From assembly GCA_036504445.1 (NCBI GenBank), contig DASXVE010000025.1:377955-410056 (forward strand): 32,102 nucleotides of DNA. The letters run 5' to 3'. The stretch's first letter is position 1, and each line of letters starts with the position of its first letter. Made by a program: the position numbers and the translations under genes. Below the pieces are notes generated by a model. It saw only the letters and a program-made list of their open reading frames with translations, did not search any database and was not told where the DNA came from. Source of the DNA: Candidatus Aquicultor sp. Lineage in GTDB: Bacteria; Actinomycetota; Aquicultoria; Aquicultorales; Aquicultoraceae. This document shows, one piece after another, positions 1 to 8,646 of this stretch.

Positions 1-138
1 TACTTCTAATGAGTCTTTAAAGTGTTTCTTAATTTTCTCACGGACTCCTTTACGACCGCTCTTTAGGTAATCTTTTTTAGTTGACGAGAGTGTAATTGCA
101 TTGTAAAAATCTTGAAACTCTGAGTGACAATTAGCCAT
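1..138 (-). CDS. CD-NTase-like (SMODS) nucleotidyltransferase, N-terminal fragment
   Basis: Only the first 46 codons lie in the window; the frame stays open to the left edge. The ATG is preceded by AAGGAG nine bases upstream. The peptide opens MANCHSEFQDFYNAITL and continues with a Lys/Arg-rich helix (KSGRKGVREKIKKHF, residues 27-40). This F-x2-F-x3-I then R-x3-R pattern is how many cGAS/DncV-like nucleotidyltransferases of CBASS anti-phage systems begin. In that family the enzyme makes a cyclic oligonucleotide on infection and activates a neighbouring effector. The catalytic GS and DxD motifs would lie outside the window, so the call rests on the N-terminal helix and the adjacent membrane gene. 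It starts 18 bases after the stop of the upstream membrane gene, so the two are probably co-transcribed. Confidence 0.6.
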   Translation of the reverse strand, partial: MANCHSEFQDFYNAITLSSTKKDYLKSGRKGVREKIKKHFKDSLEV

Positions 139-156
139 GATGCATTTCTCCTTCCG

Positions 157-741
157 TTATTCTGGCATCGCACGTTTTATATGAAGACGTTCAGCTTTAT
201 TAACGCTTACCATGTTCTTAGCATTTTTTTCCTGGCCACTCTTCTGTAGCGGGGTTACCCATAACATGAGTAAGATGACCATCGTGATGACGGTAATCCA
301 AACGTAAAGCGACCCAAAATGCGAGCGAAAATAAATCGAGACTCTCTCGAGCCTCGTTTTCTCTTTCTGATGATGTTCTTTAAAGTGTGCATACTCTTCG
401 GGGTATAGCGCCTTATCGCAATAGAGACCATATTCATAACAACCGAGAATTGTTTCGAGCTGTGACATCACCCTTCGATTCTTATGAAACCCGACTTCTA
501 TTGAACGCAAAAAGAAACCGGCCAATACTGCAATAAGCACGGCAAATATCGTAAGAATAATACGCTGTGCTATAATCAGGCCTTTTCCGTTGAGTAAGAT
601 CCATGTTACTGAGACACCAAAACCGAGAATCCATATCGCAAAAGCTTGGCTACGCTCACGCATTTTATGAGATGCGTTATACCGCTCATTTAGCAAATTC
701 AACAGGATGGTCGTCTTATCTTTCTCATCAACCATGTACAT
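157..741 (-). CDS. three-helix membrane protein, possible CBASS effector
   Basis: A 194-residue protein with no family I can name. Hydrophobic segments lie at about 33-51, 56-78 and 145-162. The first two form a tight hairpin; a charged helical stretch (about 80-140, rich in His, Lys and Glu) separates it from the third helix. The N-terminal helix and hairpin recall SLATT-type and SMODS-associated 2TM effectors that kill infected cells by damaging the membrane, but an extra C-terminal helix is present here. The start at 741 has GAGGTG seven bases upstream. The gene sits directly before a nucleotidyltransferase fragment on the same strand, which is the main reason for suggesting an effector role. 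Base composition looks more AT-rich than in the chaperone genes next door, consistent with acquisition. Function is inferred from context. Confidence 0.6.
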   Translation of the reverse strand: MYMVDEKDKTTILLNLLNERYNASHKMRERSQAFAIWILGFGVSVTWILLNGKGLIIAQRIILTIFAVLIAVLAGFFLRSIEVGFHKNRRVMSQLETILGCYEYGLYCDKALYPEEYAHFKEHHQKEKTRLERVSIYFRSHFGSLYVWITVITMVILLMLWVTPLQKSGQEKNAKNMVSVNKAERLHIKRAMPE

Positions 742-871
742 TTGTTCTCACCTCGATTCGTTGATGCATAGAAAATAGCGCTTTTATTATGTGTATAATT
801 CACTATCGAAACATAGTTCATTAAGACAGAGCGAGCGGAAAATCAAATATTGGGGTGTTCTAGCAGCTCTA

Positions 872-898
872 TTAGCAATCATAACATGAGAGTGCTAA
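872..898. promoter_or_regulatory. CIRCE element (HrcA operator)
   Basis: TTAGCAATC, nine bases, then GAGTGCTAA. This is the CIRCE consensus (TTAGCACTC-N9-GAGTGCTAA) with a single mismatch. HrcA binds this element to repress groE and related heat-shock genes. Here it lies after the end of clpB and about 130 bases upstream of the minus-strand membrane gene, with no groES or hrcA in view. Confidence 0.75.
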
Positions 899-922
899 TT
901 TGTAAATAGGTTACTTTATACT

Positions 923-958
923 GCTAGGGGATATTTACAGTACGTAATATCCCCTAGC
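923..958 (-). terminator. hairpin downstream of clpB
   Basis: A perfect 13-bp inverted repeat (923-935 with 946-958, 10-base loop) starts 66 bases beyond the clpB stop. On the minus strand it is not followed by a clear U tract, so it could be a weak or factor-dependent end of the chaperone operon, an mRNA 3'-stabilising hairpin or an operator. The rest of 742-1023 holds the CIRCE element and AT-rich sequence without a supportable gene. Confidence 0.45.
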
Positions 959-1023
959 CTGCTTACTCATATAACAGCTATAACTATGCGCGTGTTCGCT
1001 AATGTCAATTCGGCCTTATTGTA

Positions 1024-3612
1024 TTACACGGCTACCCGTTGCGCCTCAAACCCGATTTTGCCGTCGCGCACGTCGACCACAACCGTATCGCCTTCTTTGA
1101 TGCGACCTTCGAGAATCTTCATCGCCAGACCATCCTGGATTTGCCGTTGGATAACCCGTTTAAGCGGGCGCGCCCCGAAGACCGGGTCGAACCCTTCGTT
1201 GGCGATAAGCTCTTTTGCCGCATCGCTCAACTCCAGCTTGATGCCGTGCTCCGCCACGCGCTTTGCTAATTGCTCGATTTGGATATCGACGATCTTCTTG
1301 ATGTCGGCCAGCGCAAGGCGATTAAAGATGACGACCTCGTCAACGCGGTTTAAGAACTCAGGCCTAAAGTTGGCCTTCATTACTTCCTCAACCTTAGCTT
1401 TAAGCTCCTCTCGGTCGGTAACTTCCTGAATGTAGGAACTGCCGATGTTCGACGTCATAATCACGATCGTGTTCTTAAAATCGACCGTTCTTCCCTTGCC
1501 GTCGGTTAAGCGACCGTCGTCAAGAATTTGCAGGAGCACGTTAAAGACATCGTGGTGCGCTTTTTCGATCTCATCGAGGAGCACCACCGCATACGGGCGG
1601 CGGCGGACCGCTTCGGTTAATTGGCCGCCCTCCTCGTAGCCGACGTAGCCGGGAGGCGCACCGATCAACCGCGAGACGGTGTGTTTTTCCATGTACTCGC
1701 TCATATCGATGCGGATCATCGCCCGCTCGTCATCGAAGAGAAACTCGGCCAATGCCTTAGCGAGTTCGGTCTTGCCGACACCGGTCGGCCCGAGGAAGAT
1801 AAAACTTCCCAAAGGCCGGTTCGGGTCTTGCAGGCCGGCGCGGGCCCGGCGAATCGCGTTCGCCACTGCCGCAAGCGCCTCATCCTGGCCGACAATGCGA
1901 AGCCTCAAGCGGTTCTCCATCATCACCAGCTTGGCGATCTCGCCCTCCAGCATGCGCGACACCGGCACACCGGTCCACTTGGAGACGACTTCGGCGATGT
2001 CCTCCTCATCGACTTCTTCTTTGAGCATCTTCGTATCTTTTTGCAGCTCGAGAAGCCGTTTGTTTCGCTCGTCGACGTCTTTTTCAAAGGTCAGTATGTC
2101 GCCGTAGCGCAGTTTTGCGGCCAGGGCGAGATCACCGGTGCGTTCGGCGTTTGTAGCGTCGACCTTGGCCTGCTCGATGCGCTCCTTGAGCGCGCGAATC
2201 TCCTGGATAACGCTTTTCTCGTTTTCCCAGTGCGCCCGCATGTGAAAGACCTTTTCCTTCAAATCGGCGAGATCTTTTTCAATGCTGGCATGGCGGGCAA
2301 GCGCGGCTTTACTCTTGTCGTTTTTAAACGCCTGCCGCTCGATCTCGAGCTGCTTAATCTTACGCTCGATCTCGTCGATTTCAGTCGGAAGCGAGTCAAT
2401 TTCAATGCGCAACATCGAGGCCGCCTCATCAATCAAATCAATTGCCTTATCAGGCAAGAACCTATCGGTAATATACCGGTTTGAGAGCACTGCGGCGGAA
2501 ACCAGCGCTGAATCGGTGATGCGCACGCCGTGGTGTATCTCGTAGCGTTCTTTTAAGCCGCGAAGAATCGCGATCGTATCCTCCACGCTCGGCTCACCCA
2601 CAACAACCGGCTGGAACCTGCGCTCAAGCGCGGCGTCTTTTTCAATATATTTGCGGTACTCATCGATGGTCGTCGCCCCGACCGCGCGCAGCTCCCCGCG
2701 CGCCAGCGCAGGCTTCAGCAAGTTCGCCGCATCGACTGCGCCTTCGGCGGCGCCGGCCCCGACTAGGGTATGGAGCTCATCGATAAACAGGATGATCTCC
2801 CCGCCTGCGCTCGTAATCTCTTTCAGCAGCGCTTTTAAGCGATCTTCAAACTCGCCGCGGTACTTCGCCCCGGCGATGAGCGCGCCCAAATCGAGCGCGA
2901 CCACCCGTTTATTTTTCAAACCTTCCGGCACGTCGCCGGCGATGATGCGCTGGGCAAGCCCTTCCGCGATCGCGGTTTTGCCCACACCGGGATCACCGAT
3001 TAACACCGGGTTGTTTTTCGTGCGCCGGGACAGTACCTGGATGATACGGCGTATCTCGTCGTCGCGCCCGATAACCGGGTCGAGTTTACCAATCCTTGCA
3101 AGCCTGGTTAAGTCACGGCTGTATTTCTCAAGCGCCTGGTATTTCTCTTCCGGGTTCTGGTCAGCTGCGCGTTGGTTGCCGCGCACATCGACCAATATTT
3201 TCAGCACCATATCTTTGGTAACGCCAAACGAGTGCAGGATTTTGCCCGCGATGCCGTCGCCTGCCGCAATTGCAATGAGCAAATGCTCGGTGCTCACATA
3301 TTCATCTTTAAGATTTTCCGCCTCGACGAAAGCGGTATCTACAACACTTTTCAGCTCTGGTGAAACGTAAGCCGCGGCGCTCGCGCCGGCTACTTTCGGC
3401 CTGCGCCCGAGTTCTTTCTCGATGGCCGTTACTACCGCATCCGGGCTCACGGCAAGCTTTTGCAGGATCGGCACGACCACGCCGTCCGGCTGCCCGATCA
3501 TTGCAAAGAGCAAGTGCTCCGGCTCGACCTGGGCGTGCCCGGCCGCTTCCGCAAGATGCTGAGCTTCGCCCAGCGCTTCCTGAGATTTTATCGTGAATTT
3601 ATCTAATCTCAC
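1024..3612 (-). CDS. clpB: ATP-dependent disaggregase ClpB
   Basis: Hsp100 chaperone that, with DnaK, pulls polypeptides out of aggregates through its hexameric pore. The 862-residue product has the normal family length and order: N-terminal repeat domain (to about 145), first AAA+ domain with Walker A GDPGVGKT near residue 206 and Walker B FIDELH, a long charged coiled-coil middle domain (about 400-535), and a second AAA+ domain with GPTGVGKT near 608 and an LLDEIEKAH Walker B. I chose the GTG at 3612, which gives a start [14 protein letters not shown] typical of ClpB and has AAGGTGG five bases upstream; a GTG nine bases earlier (3621) lacks a spaced ribosome site. It is the last gene of the dnaK operon, separated from hspR by about 140 bases that may hold its own promoter. 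Confidence 0.97.
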   Translation of the reverse strand: MRLDKFTIKSQEALGEAQHLAEAAGHAQVEPEHLLFAMIGQPDGVVVPILQKLAVSPDAVVTAIEKELGRRPKVAGASAAAYVSPELKSVVDTAFVEAENLKDEYVSTEHLLIAIAAGDGIAGKILHSFGVTKDMVLKILVDVRGNQRAADQNPEEKYQALEKYSRDLTRLARIGKLDPVIGRDDEIRRIIQVLSRRTKNNPVLIGDPGVGKTAIAEGLAQRIIAGDVPEGLKNKRVVALDLGALIAGAKYRGEFEDRLKALLKEITSAGGEIILFIDELHTLVGAGAAEGAVDAANLLKPALARGELRAVGATTIDEYRKYIEKDAALERRFQPVVVGEPSVEDTIAILRGLKERYEIHHGVRITDSALVSAAVLSNRYITDRFLPDKAIDLIDEAASMLRIEIDSLPTEIDEIERKIKQLEIERQAFKNDKSKAALARHASIEKDLADLKEKVFHMRAHWENEKSVIQEIRALKERIEQAKVDATNAERTGDLALAAKLRYGDILTFEKDVDERNKRLLELQKDTKMLKEEVDEEDIAEVVSKWTGVPVSRMLEGEIAKLVMMENRLRLRIVGQDEALAAVANAIRRARAGLQDPNRPLGSFIFLGPTGVGKTELAKALAEFLFDDERAMIRIDMSEYMEKHTVSRLIGAPPGYVGYEEGGQLTEAVRRRPYAVVLLDEIEKAHHDVFNVLLQILDDGRLTDGKGRTVDFKNTIVIMTSNIGSSYIQEVTDREELKAKVEEVMKANFRPEFLNRVDEVVIFNRLALADIKKIVDIQIEQLAKRVAEHGIKLELSDAAKELIANEGFDPVFGARPLKRVIQRQIQDGLAMKILEGRIKEGDTVVVDVRDGKIGFEAQRVAV

Positions 3613-3697
3613 CTTATCCACCTTCTTTTACCAGTCAAATAAGGCTGGTGGAATATCTGCTAAAGGTTTCTAATACTATCGATTTTATGGTATTAAA

Positions 3698-3726
3698 AGT
3701 CTACTAAGTCTATTGACTTTATAGAC
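3698..3726. promoter_or_regulatory. candidate operator in the hspR-clpB gap
   Basis: AGTCTA occurs twice as a direct repeat (3698-3703 and 3707-3712). The second copy is part of an inverted repeat, GTCTAT, seven bases, ATAGAC (3708-3726). It lies between hspR and clpB and may bind a regulator of clpB. It does not match the published HspR (HAIR) consensus CTTGAGT-N7-ACTCAAG. Confidence 0.3.
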
Positions 3727-3755
3727 ATTTTGCCTGACGTGCATGATTAGCGGAT

Positions 3756-4148
3756 TTAGCGTTGTCTCCTCGCTCTGCGCAGCACAATATGACCGTGCGG
3801 CATCGGGACAAGCGCGTTCTGCTGGATCTTGCTTACCTCGTCCTCGAGCGCGCACTGCAAACCATCGAGTTTTGATTCAAGCTGGCCGATAAGCCCCTGA
3901 AGGCCCTCGATCTCGTCTTGTAGCTCGAAGATTTTGATAACGCCGGCAAGGTTTACCCCCAGCTCCTGGGTGAGCACCTGTATAAGTTTCAAACGATCGA
4001 CATCGCGTTGAGAGTACAGGCGCGTGCTACCCGGGGTGCGTTTCGGGTGGATTAATTTTTTGCGCTCATAAATGCGCAAGGTTTGCGGGTGCATCCCTGC
4101 AAGCTTTGCTGCAACGCTGATCATATAGACCGGCTCGTCGTACATCAT
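3756..4148 (-). CDS. hspR: heat-shock repressor HspR (MerR family)
   Basis: A 130-residue MerR-type regulator. In actinobacteria HspR represses the dnaK operon and clpB by binding HAIR repeats, with DnaK as co-repressor. The N-terminus carries the winged helix-turn-helix signature YMISVAAKLAGMHPQTLRIYERKKLI, whose core matches HspR closely, followed by the wing (GSTRLYSQRDVDRL) and a C-terminal dimerisation helix. The ATG at 4148 is chosen because GGTGGAG lies five bases upstream and known HspR proteins begin MMYDEPVYMISVAA-like; an ATG at 4172 would add nine residues unlike the family. It follows dnaJ after about 50 bases that contain a small GC-rich hairpin (4175-4189). The C-terminus is Arg-rich. 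Confidence 0.95.
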   Translation of the reverse strand: MMYDEPVYMISVAAKLAGMHPQTLRIYERKKLIHPKRTPGSTRLYSQRDVDRLKLIQVLTQELGVNLAGVIKIFELQDEIEGLQGLIGQLESKLDGLQCALEDEVSKIQQNALVPMPHGHIVLRRARRQR

Positions 4149-4199
4149 TCTCACTCCACCTATACCTGGCACCGGTGCGGCCGCCGCACGGACGATGCC

Positions 4200-5345
4200 T
4201 TACTTCTTAAAGATTCGTCGTGGATCGTCTTGCCTGCTATGCGCGAATCTTACCAGCATCTCTTTTTCGTCGTTGGAGAGCTCTTTTGGCACATCGACTC
4301 GCACCGTTACGAGCATATCGCCCTTACTCTCGGTTTTAAGTTTCGGGGCGCCTTTACCCCGCAACCTGAACGTCTGCCTGTTTTGCGTTCCCGGCGGAAT
4401 TTTGAGCGATACCATTCCGTCTACCGTCGGCACTTCGATACTCGCCCCAAGAGCTGCTTCTGTAAAGGTAACCGGCACCTCGAGAAGCACATCGCTTCCC
4501 TTACGCTTAAAGAACGGATGCGGCGCGACTTTGGTGATGATATAGAGGTCGCCTTTCGGGCCGCCGTTAACCCCGGCCTGACCCCGGCCTTTAAACTTCA
4601 ACTTACCGCCGTCAGCTGCGCCCGCCGGAATTTTGATCGTCTCGGTCGCCTTTCGCAAAACCCGGCCGCTGCCCGAGCATACGTTACATGGCTTGTCGAT
4701 AACCGTTCCCGTACCGGCGCACGTCGGACAGGTACGGGTAATTCCAAAGAAACCCTGGTTGTCGGAGATTATCCCGTTACCACCGCATGTGCGGCACACC
4801 GTACGCGACCCGCCGGGGGCGGCTCCGGTGCCTTTACATGTCGAGCATGCCTCTTCACGAGTAATGTGAAACTGCACGGTCTTTCCATGCAGGGCTTCGT
4901 CAAACGCTAAATGCACGTTATATGTAATGTCGGCGCCTTTCGCTCTCGCGTTCGCGCTCCTCGTTCCCGAGGATGCCCCTCCGAAGAGATCGAACAGATC
5001 GCCGAATCCCCCGGCGGAGAAACCGTTCGCACCGGAAAATCCTCCGAAATTACCGTCAAATGTCGAGTAATCGAACCCACCGGCGCCCGGGTTAAACCCC
5101 GCACCCTGACCGCCAACGAAGCGACCTACCTCATCGTACTGCTTGCGCTTTTCAGTATCTTTAAGCACATCATAGGCTTCGCTTATCTCTTTGAACTTCT
5201 CTTCGGTTTCTTTATCGCCGCTGTTGACGTCGGGATGATACTTGCGCGCAAGCTTCCGATACGCCGCTTTAATTTCTTTCTGCGTCGCATTTCGACCTAT
5301 CCCGAGGACTTCATAAAAATCCCTGCGTGCTCTACTGGTATCCAT
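4200..5345 (-). CDS. dnaJ: chaperone DnaJ (Hsp40)
   Basis: Co-chaperone that delivers clients to DnaK and stimulates its ATPase. The J domain comes first ([21 protein letters not shown]) with the essential HPD in KYHPDVN, then a Gly/Phe-rich linker, then four zinc-binding repeats: [24 protein letters not shown] and CNVCSGSG, then the C-terminal substrate-binding domains. At 381 residues it is full length. The ATG at 5345 has GGTGG five bases upstream; the in-frame GTG at 5354 overlaps that ribosome site and is less likely. An intrinsic terminator lies just upstream, between grpE and dnaJ, so expression needs read-through or another promoter. Confidence 0.96.
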   Translation of the reverse strand: MDTSRARRDFYEVLGIGRNATQKEIKAAYRKLARKYHPDVNSGDKETEEKFKEISEAYDVLKDTEKRKQYDEVGRFVGGQGAGFNPGAGGFDYSTFDGNFGGFSGANGFSAGGFGDLFDLFGGASSGTRSANARAKGADITYNVHLAFDEALHGKTVQFHITREEACSTCKGTGAAPGGSRTVCRTCGGNGIISDNQGFFGITRTCPTCAGTGTVIDKPCNVCSGSGRVLRKATETIKIPAGAADGGKLKFKGRGQAGVNGGPKGDLYIITKVAPHPFFKRKGSDVLLEVPVTFTEAALGASIEVPTVDGMVSLKIPPGTQNRQTFRLRGKGAPKLKTESKGDMLVTVRVDVPKELSNDEKEMLVRFAHSRQDDPRRIFKK

Positions 5346-5365
5346 AGTAACCACCGTGTTTATAT

Positions 5366-5400
5366 AAAAAGGCCAAGTGTCGCACGCGACCTTGGCCTTT
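5366..5400 (-). terminator. intrinsic terminator between grpE and dnaJ
   Basis: A 10-bp outer stem (5368-5377 with 5391-5400) continues, after one bulged base, into a 5-bp inner stem (5379-5383 with 5386-5390) with a 2-base loop. On the minus strand it is followed by TTTTTATATA. It begins two bases after the grpE stop and ends about 20 bases before the dnaJ start, so it should lower transcription of dnaJ-hspR-clpB relative to dnaK-grpE. Confidence 0.8.
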
Positions 5401-5402
5401 CA

Positions 5403-5975
5403 CTATTTTGCAACTTTCACCATCGCCGGGCGAAGCAGTTTACCGTTTAGCTCATAACCCTTCTGCAATACCTCTGCCACAACGTTTTCGCCGTACTCAC
5501 TGCTCTCGACCTGCATAACGGCCTGGTGTGCTTGCGGATCGAATTCCACGCCGCCCGGGTCTATAACCGAGACGCCTTGCTTCCCGAGAATCGTCATGAG
5601 CTGCGAATAAATCAGCTCGACGCCGCCCGCAAGCGTTTCACGCTCAGCGCCGGCACGCGCCGAATCGAGCGCTCGCTCCAAATTATCGATAAGCGGCAGA
5701 AGCTCGGTTACGATACCCTCAGCCGCACACTCAATCACCCGTTCATGCTCTTTCATCATCCGCTTGCGGAAATTATCCATCTCCGCTTGGGTACGCCTGA
5801 GCATATCGAGATACTCGGTGGCTTCGGCTTCCGATTTGGCGAGGCGCTCGTTGAGTTCCTCTAGAGTCTCGGTTCCCGTGTCAGGTGCTTCGGCCGCCAT
5901 ATCACTGCCAGCTTCTGGTGTATCGCCGTGGTGTGCGCTTACGTGGTCGTTCGTAGTTTCATCTTTCGGCACCAT
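5403..5975 (-). CDS. grpE: nucleotide exchange factor GrpE
   Basis: Promotes ADP release from DnaK and acts as a thermosensor in the family. The 190-residue product has an acidic, disordered N-terminus (to about 35), a long coiled-coil dimer helix (about 36-90, with the characteristic AEMDNFRKRMMKEHER), and the C-terminal beta domain ending GYELNGKLLRPAMVKVAK, which carries the conserved G-Y-x-L-x-x-K/R-x-L-R-P-A-x-V-x-V motif. The ATG at 5975 has GAGGTG four bases upstream. It lies 13 bases after dnaK in the same operon. Confidence 0.96.
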   Translation of the reverse strand: MVPKDETTNDHVSAHHGDTPEAGSDMAAEAPDTGTETLEELNERLAKSEAEATEYLDMLRRTQAEMDNFRKRMMKEHERVIECAAEGIVTELLPLIDNLERALDSARAGAERETLAGGVELIYSQLMTILGKQGVSVIDPGGVEFDPQAHQAVMQVESSEYGENVVAEVLQKGYELNGKLLRPAMVKVAK

Positions 5976-5988
5976 TAATCACCTCAAC

Positions 5989-7827
5989 CTACTTCTCTTC
6001 GCCGTCTTCGCTTACAACCTCATAATCGGCGTCAACGACATTGTCGCCCTGGCTTTCGGCCTGCTGGCCATTACCCGCTGCGGCTTCGCCTGCAGCCTGC
6101 TGCCCATAGACAGCTTGACCGATCTTCATCGACTGTTCAAGAAGCGTCTCGTGGGCTTTCTTGATACGCTCAACGTCTGAGCCTTTCAGCGCATCTTTAG
6201 TCTCTTCAATCGCCTTTTCGACCGCTTCCTTATCGGCCGCCGGGATCTTATCGCCCATATCTTTGAGCGTACGCTCTGTCGCATATGCGAGGCTATCGGC
6301 ATTGTTTCGAACCTCGGCTTCCTCGTGGCGCTTGTGGTCCTCATCAGCGTGAGCCTGCGATTCCTTAACCATCCGGTCGATCTCGTCTTTATTAAGTGCG
6401 GTCGCACCGGTGACGGTTATGCGCTGCTCTTTGCCGGTCGCCCTGTCCTTCGCGTGTACGTTAACGATACCGTTGGCATCGATATCGAAGGCAACTTCGA
6501 TTTGCGGTATACCGCGAGGCGCCGGCGGAAGATCGACCAAGTGAAAACGGCCCAGCGTCTTATTATACGCCGCCATCTCGCGCTCGCCCTGAAGGACGTG
6601 AATCTCTACGCTGGTCTGGCCGTCGGCCGCTGTCGTAAAGATCTCGCTCTTTTTCGTCGGGATCGTAGTGTTGCGCTCGATCATCTTGGTGAAGATGCCG
6701 CCCATGGTTTCGATACCCAAGGTGAGCGGGGTGACGTCGAGGAGCAGGATGTCCTTAACCTCGCCCATCAGCACGCCCGCTTGGATCGCGGCGCCGACCG
6801 CCACAACCTCATCAGGATTAACGCCTTTATGCGGGTCTTTTCCGGTAAGCTCTTTTACCATATCTACAACCGCCGGCATTCTGGTCGAACCGCCGACGAG
6901 GATGATGTGGTCGATATCACCAAGACCCACACCCGCATCCTTCATCGCTTGCTCGACTGGTTTACGGCAGCGGTCCAGCAAGTCACCCGTCATTTTCTGA
7001 AACTCGGCGCGCGTGAGCGTCATGTCGAGGTGTTTCGGGCCATTGGCATCCGCCGTTATGAACGGCAGGTTGATGCTTGTGGTCATCGTCGTCGAAAGCT
7101 CCATTTTTGCTTTCTCCGCGGCCTCTTTCAAACGCTGTAACGCCATTTTATCGTTGCGAAGGTCGATACCGTTTTTCGCTTTAAAATCGTCGGCCATCCA
7201 ATCGAGGATAATGCGGTCCCAGTCGTCGCCGCCGAGGTGGTTGTCCCCTGCGGTTGCCCGTACCTCAAACACGCCATCGCCGATATCCAAAATTGAGACG
7301 TCAAACGTGCCGCCGCCTAAATCGAAGATCAGAATGGTCTGGTCGTGCTCCTTGTCGAGGCCGTAGGCCAGTGCGGCCGCAGTCGGCTCGTTGATAATAC
7401 GAAGCACTTCAAGACCGGCGATTTTACCGGCGTCTTTGGTTGCCTGGCGCTGCGCGTCCTCAAAATATGCCGGCACGGTGATAACCGCTTGTGTTATCGG
7501 TTCACCTAGATACGCCTCAGCATCTCGTTTCAGCTTTTGCAAGATAAATGCCGAGATTTGCTGCGGCGTGTAGTCTTTACCGTCTATATCGATCTTCCAG
7601 TTTGTGCCCATGTGACGCTTTACGCTTGCAATCGTGCGATCCGGGTTTGTGATCGCCTGCCTCTTTGCGACATCGCCCATCAGAACTTCGCCGGTCTTAG
7701 AAAATGCAACGACCGACGGGGTAACCCTGCCGCCTTCGGCATTAGCGATAACCTTAGGCTCGCCGACTTCGAGAATCGCCATACATGAATTGGTTGTTCC
7801 CAGGTCAATGCCTAGTGCTTTAGCCAT
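5989..7827 (-). CDS. dnaK: chaperone DnaK (Hsp70)
   Basis: Cytosolic Hsp70. The 612-residue protein starts [20 protein letters not shown] (phosphate-1 loop), contains the phosphate-2 signature [14 protein letters not shown] and the adenosine motif [12 protein letters not shown], then the linker [16 protein letters not shown] and the substrate-binding domain, and ends in the acidic tail [16 protein letters not shown] typical of bacterial DnaK. AAGGAG lies nine bases before the ATG. It is the first gene of the dnaK-grpE-dnaJ-hspR-clpB operon and has a sigma-70-like promoter about 35-60 bases upstream. Confidence 0.98.
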   Translation of the reverse strand: MAKALGIDLGTTNSCMAILEVGEPKVIANAEGGRVTPSVVAFSKTGEVLMGDVAKRQAITNPDRTIASVKRHMGTNWKIDIDGKDYTPQQISAFILQKLKRDAEAYLGEPITQAVITVPAYFEDAQRQATKDAGKIAGLEVLRIINEPTAAALAYGLDKEHDQTILIFDLGGGTFDVSILDIGDGVFEVRATAGDNHLGGDDWDRIILDWMADDFKAKNGIDLRNDKMALQRLKEAAEKAKMELSTTMTTSINLPFITADANGPKHLDMTLTRAEFQKMTGDLLDRCRKPVEQAMKDAGVGLGDIDHIILVGGSTRMPAVVDMVKELTGKDPHKGVNPDEVVAVGAAIQAGVLMGEVKDILLLDVTPLTLGIETMGGIFTKMIERNTTIPTKKSEIFTTAADGQTSVEIHVLQGEREMAAYNKTLGRFHLVDLPPAPRGIPQIEVAFDIDANGIVNVHAKDRATGKEQRITVTGATALNKDEIDRMVKESQAHADEDHKRHEEAEVRNNADSLAYATERTLKDMGDKIPAADKEAVEKAIEETKDALKGSDVERIKKAHETLLEQSMKIGQAVYGQQAAGEAAAGNGQQAESQGDNVVDADYEVVSEDGEEK

Positions 7828-7849
7828 TGTGCAACACTCCTTACGCTTT

Positions 7850-7890
7850 TAGTTAAGTATAACTATATAATCTAAGTGTGATATTGTCAA
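7850..7890 (-). promoter_or_regulatory. dnaK promoter with downstream inverted repeat
   Basis: Reading the minus strand: TTGACA (7890-7885), 17 bases, TATAGT (7867-7862). Overlapping the -10 and start region is an inverted repeat, TAGTTA, four bases, TAACTA (7850-7865), which could be an operator. No good HAIR repeat for HspR is visible here. Confidence 0.6.
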
Positions 7891-7989
7891 GTTTTTTAGC
7901 ATATCGGTTGATATATACCGTAACTTTATAGCTTTTTTTTTGCCTAAAAGGCAGGTGCGGTTAGGAGTAATTGTAAGAACTGTAGGTCG

Positions 7990-8021
7990 AAGACGGCTTC
8001 TTAAGTAAAAGAAGCCGTCTT
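7990..8021. other. perfect 13-bp hairpin between dnaK and ferredoxin
   Basis: AAGACGGCTTCTT (7990-8002), a six-base loop, then its exact complement (8009-8021). Neither strand shows a U tract after it and no gene ends here, so it is not an obvious terminator. It sits between the divergent dnaK and ferredoxin promoters and may insulate them or belong to a small RNA. Nothing else stands out in 7891-8090. Confidence 0.5.
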
Positions 8022-8091
8022 AAAAAGCTTATACTATAAACCTTGTTGATTCTAATAATCCATTATTTGTTAAGACCTTCGCGTAAAATTC

Positions 8092-8120
8092 TTTACAATC
8101 GCCAACGAGTCTTGTATAAG
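8092..8120 (+). promoter_or_regulatory. ferredoxin promoter
   Basis: TTTACA (8092-8097), 17 bases, TATAAG (8115-8120). The predicted start near 8127 leaves a short leader that ends in the strong ribosome site AAGGAGGAG before the ATG at 8164. Confidence 0.6.
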
Positions 8121-8163
8121 AGGATTAGTGCAATTCGATGCCGATTCTAAGGAGGAGTTTTTT

Positions 8164-8349
8164 ATGCCTAGACCAGTAGTTAATGCTGATGAGTGCTCAG
8201 GGTGCGGAACCTGTGTGGATAGTTGCCCGAACGGCGTACTTGAGCTCGTCAATGACATTGCGAAAGCTGTTAACGAGGACGATTGCTCGGCGTGCGGCTC
8301 CTGTGCCGAAGAGTGCCCGATGGAAGCTATCGAGGTTGACGAAGATTAA
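8164..8349 (+). CDS. 2[4Fe-4S] ferredoxin
   Basis: Small soluble electron carrier of 61 residues. Two clostridial-type cluster motifs are present: [12 protein letters not shown] (residues about 10-21) and [12 protein letters not shown] (about 40-51), each giving three cysteines to one cluster and the fourth to the other. The protein is acidic (ends EAIEVDED), as usual for these carriers. The ATG at 8164 follows AAGGAGGAG with a six-base T spacer; an upstream in-frame start near 8128 would overlap the predicted transcription start. It is monocistronic, with its own promoter and terminator. Its partners could be hydrogenases or oxidoreductases elsewhere; nothing in the neighbourhood identifies them. 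Confidence 0.95.
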   Translation: MPRPVVNADECSGCGTCVDSCPNGVLELVNDIAKAVNEDDCSACGSCAEECPMEAIEVDED

Positions 8350-8373
8350 TTGAAGTAGAAGATAATAACAGCG

Positions 8374-8400
8374 GCGCCGGCTTTTGCTGGCGCTTTTTTT
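8374..8400 (+). terminator. intrinsic terminator of the ferredoxin gene
   Basis: GCGCCGGC (8374-8381), four-base loop, GCTGGCGC (8386-8393) with one G-U pair, followed by seven T. Confidence 0.9.
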
Positions 8401-8539
8401 GCCTACCCGCTACTGCATTTATACAACCCGGCCCCGGTCTGCAATTTGCATCGCTTTACATGTACGCAATGCACTTTAGCGCGAGAGATACACTTTGCTC
8501 TTGTGCGTTGTATCATGTACACTATATGATATCCCTGTT

Positions 8540-8552
8540 TATACCAGGTATA
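8540..8552. promoter_or_regulatory. palindrome upstream of the KaiC-like gene
   Basis: TATACC, one base, GGTATA: a perfect 13-base palindrome about 100 bases before the KaiC-like gene and just after AT-rich promoter-like sequence (8520-8535). It could be an operator for the cassette, perhaps for its own winged helix protein. The remaining non-coding sequence from 8401 shows nothing else I can name. Confidence 0.35.
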
Positions 8553-8646
8553 GTTTTTATTGTACCGTACGATGCTGCACGCAGATACTCATGCGGCCCG
8601 GAAAGCTGACTGGTATCGACAGAAGTTGCATCTCAATGCATTGGAG

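Noticed and set aside
1621-2484. 287-codon plus-strand open frame inside clpB
   Set aside because: It lies antisense to the second AAA+ and coiled-coil coding region; the predicted protein has no domain pattern and the frame follows from the codon bias of clpB.
4911-5450. 179-codon plus-strand frame across the dnaJ start and grpE end
   Set aside because: It runs through the dnaJ J domain and the terminator hairpin on the opposite strand; a shadow frame.
6325-7140. 271-codon plus-strand open frame inside dnaK
   Set aside because: Antisense to conserved DnaK sequence, no ribosome site and no recognisable protein features.
7861-7895. HAIR (HspR) operator before dnaK
   Set aside because: Only a partial TCAAG half-site is present; the matching half is absent, so I do not call it.
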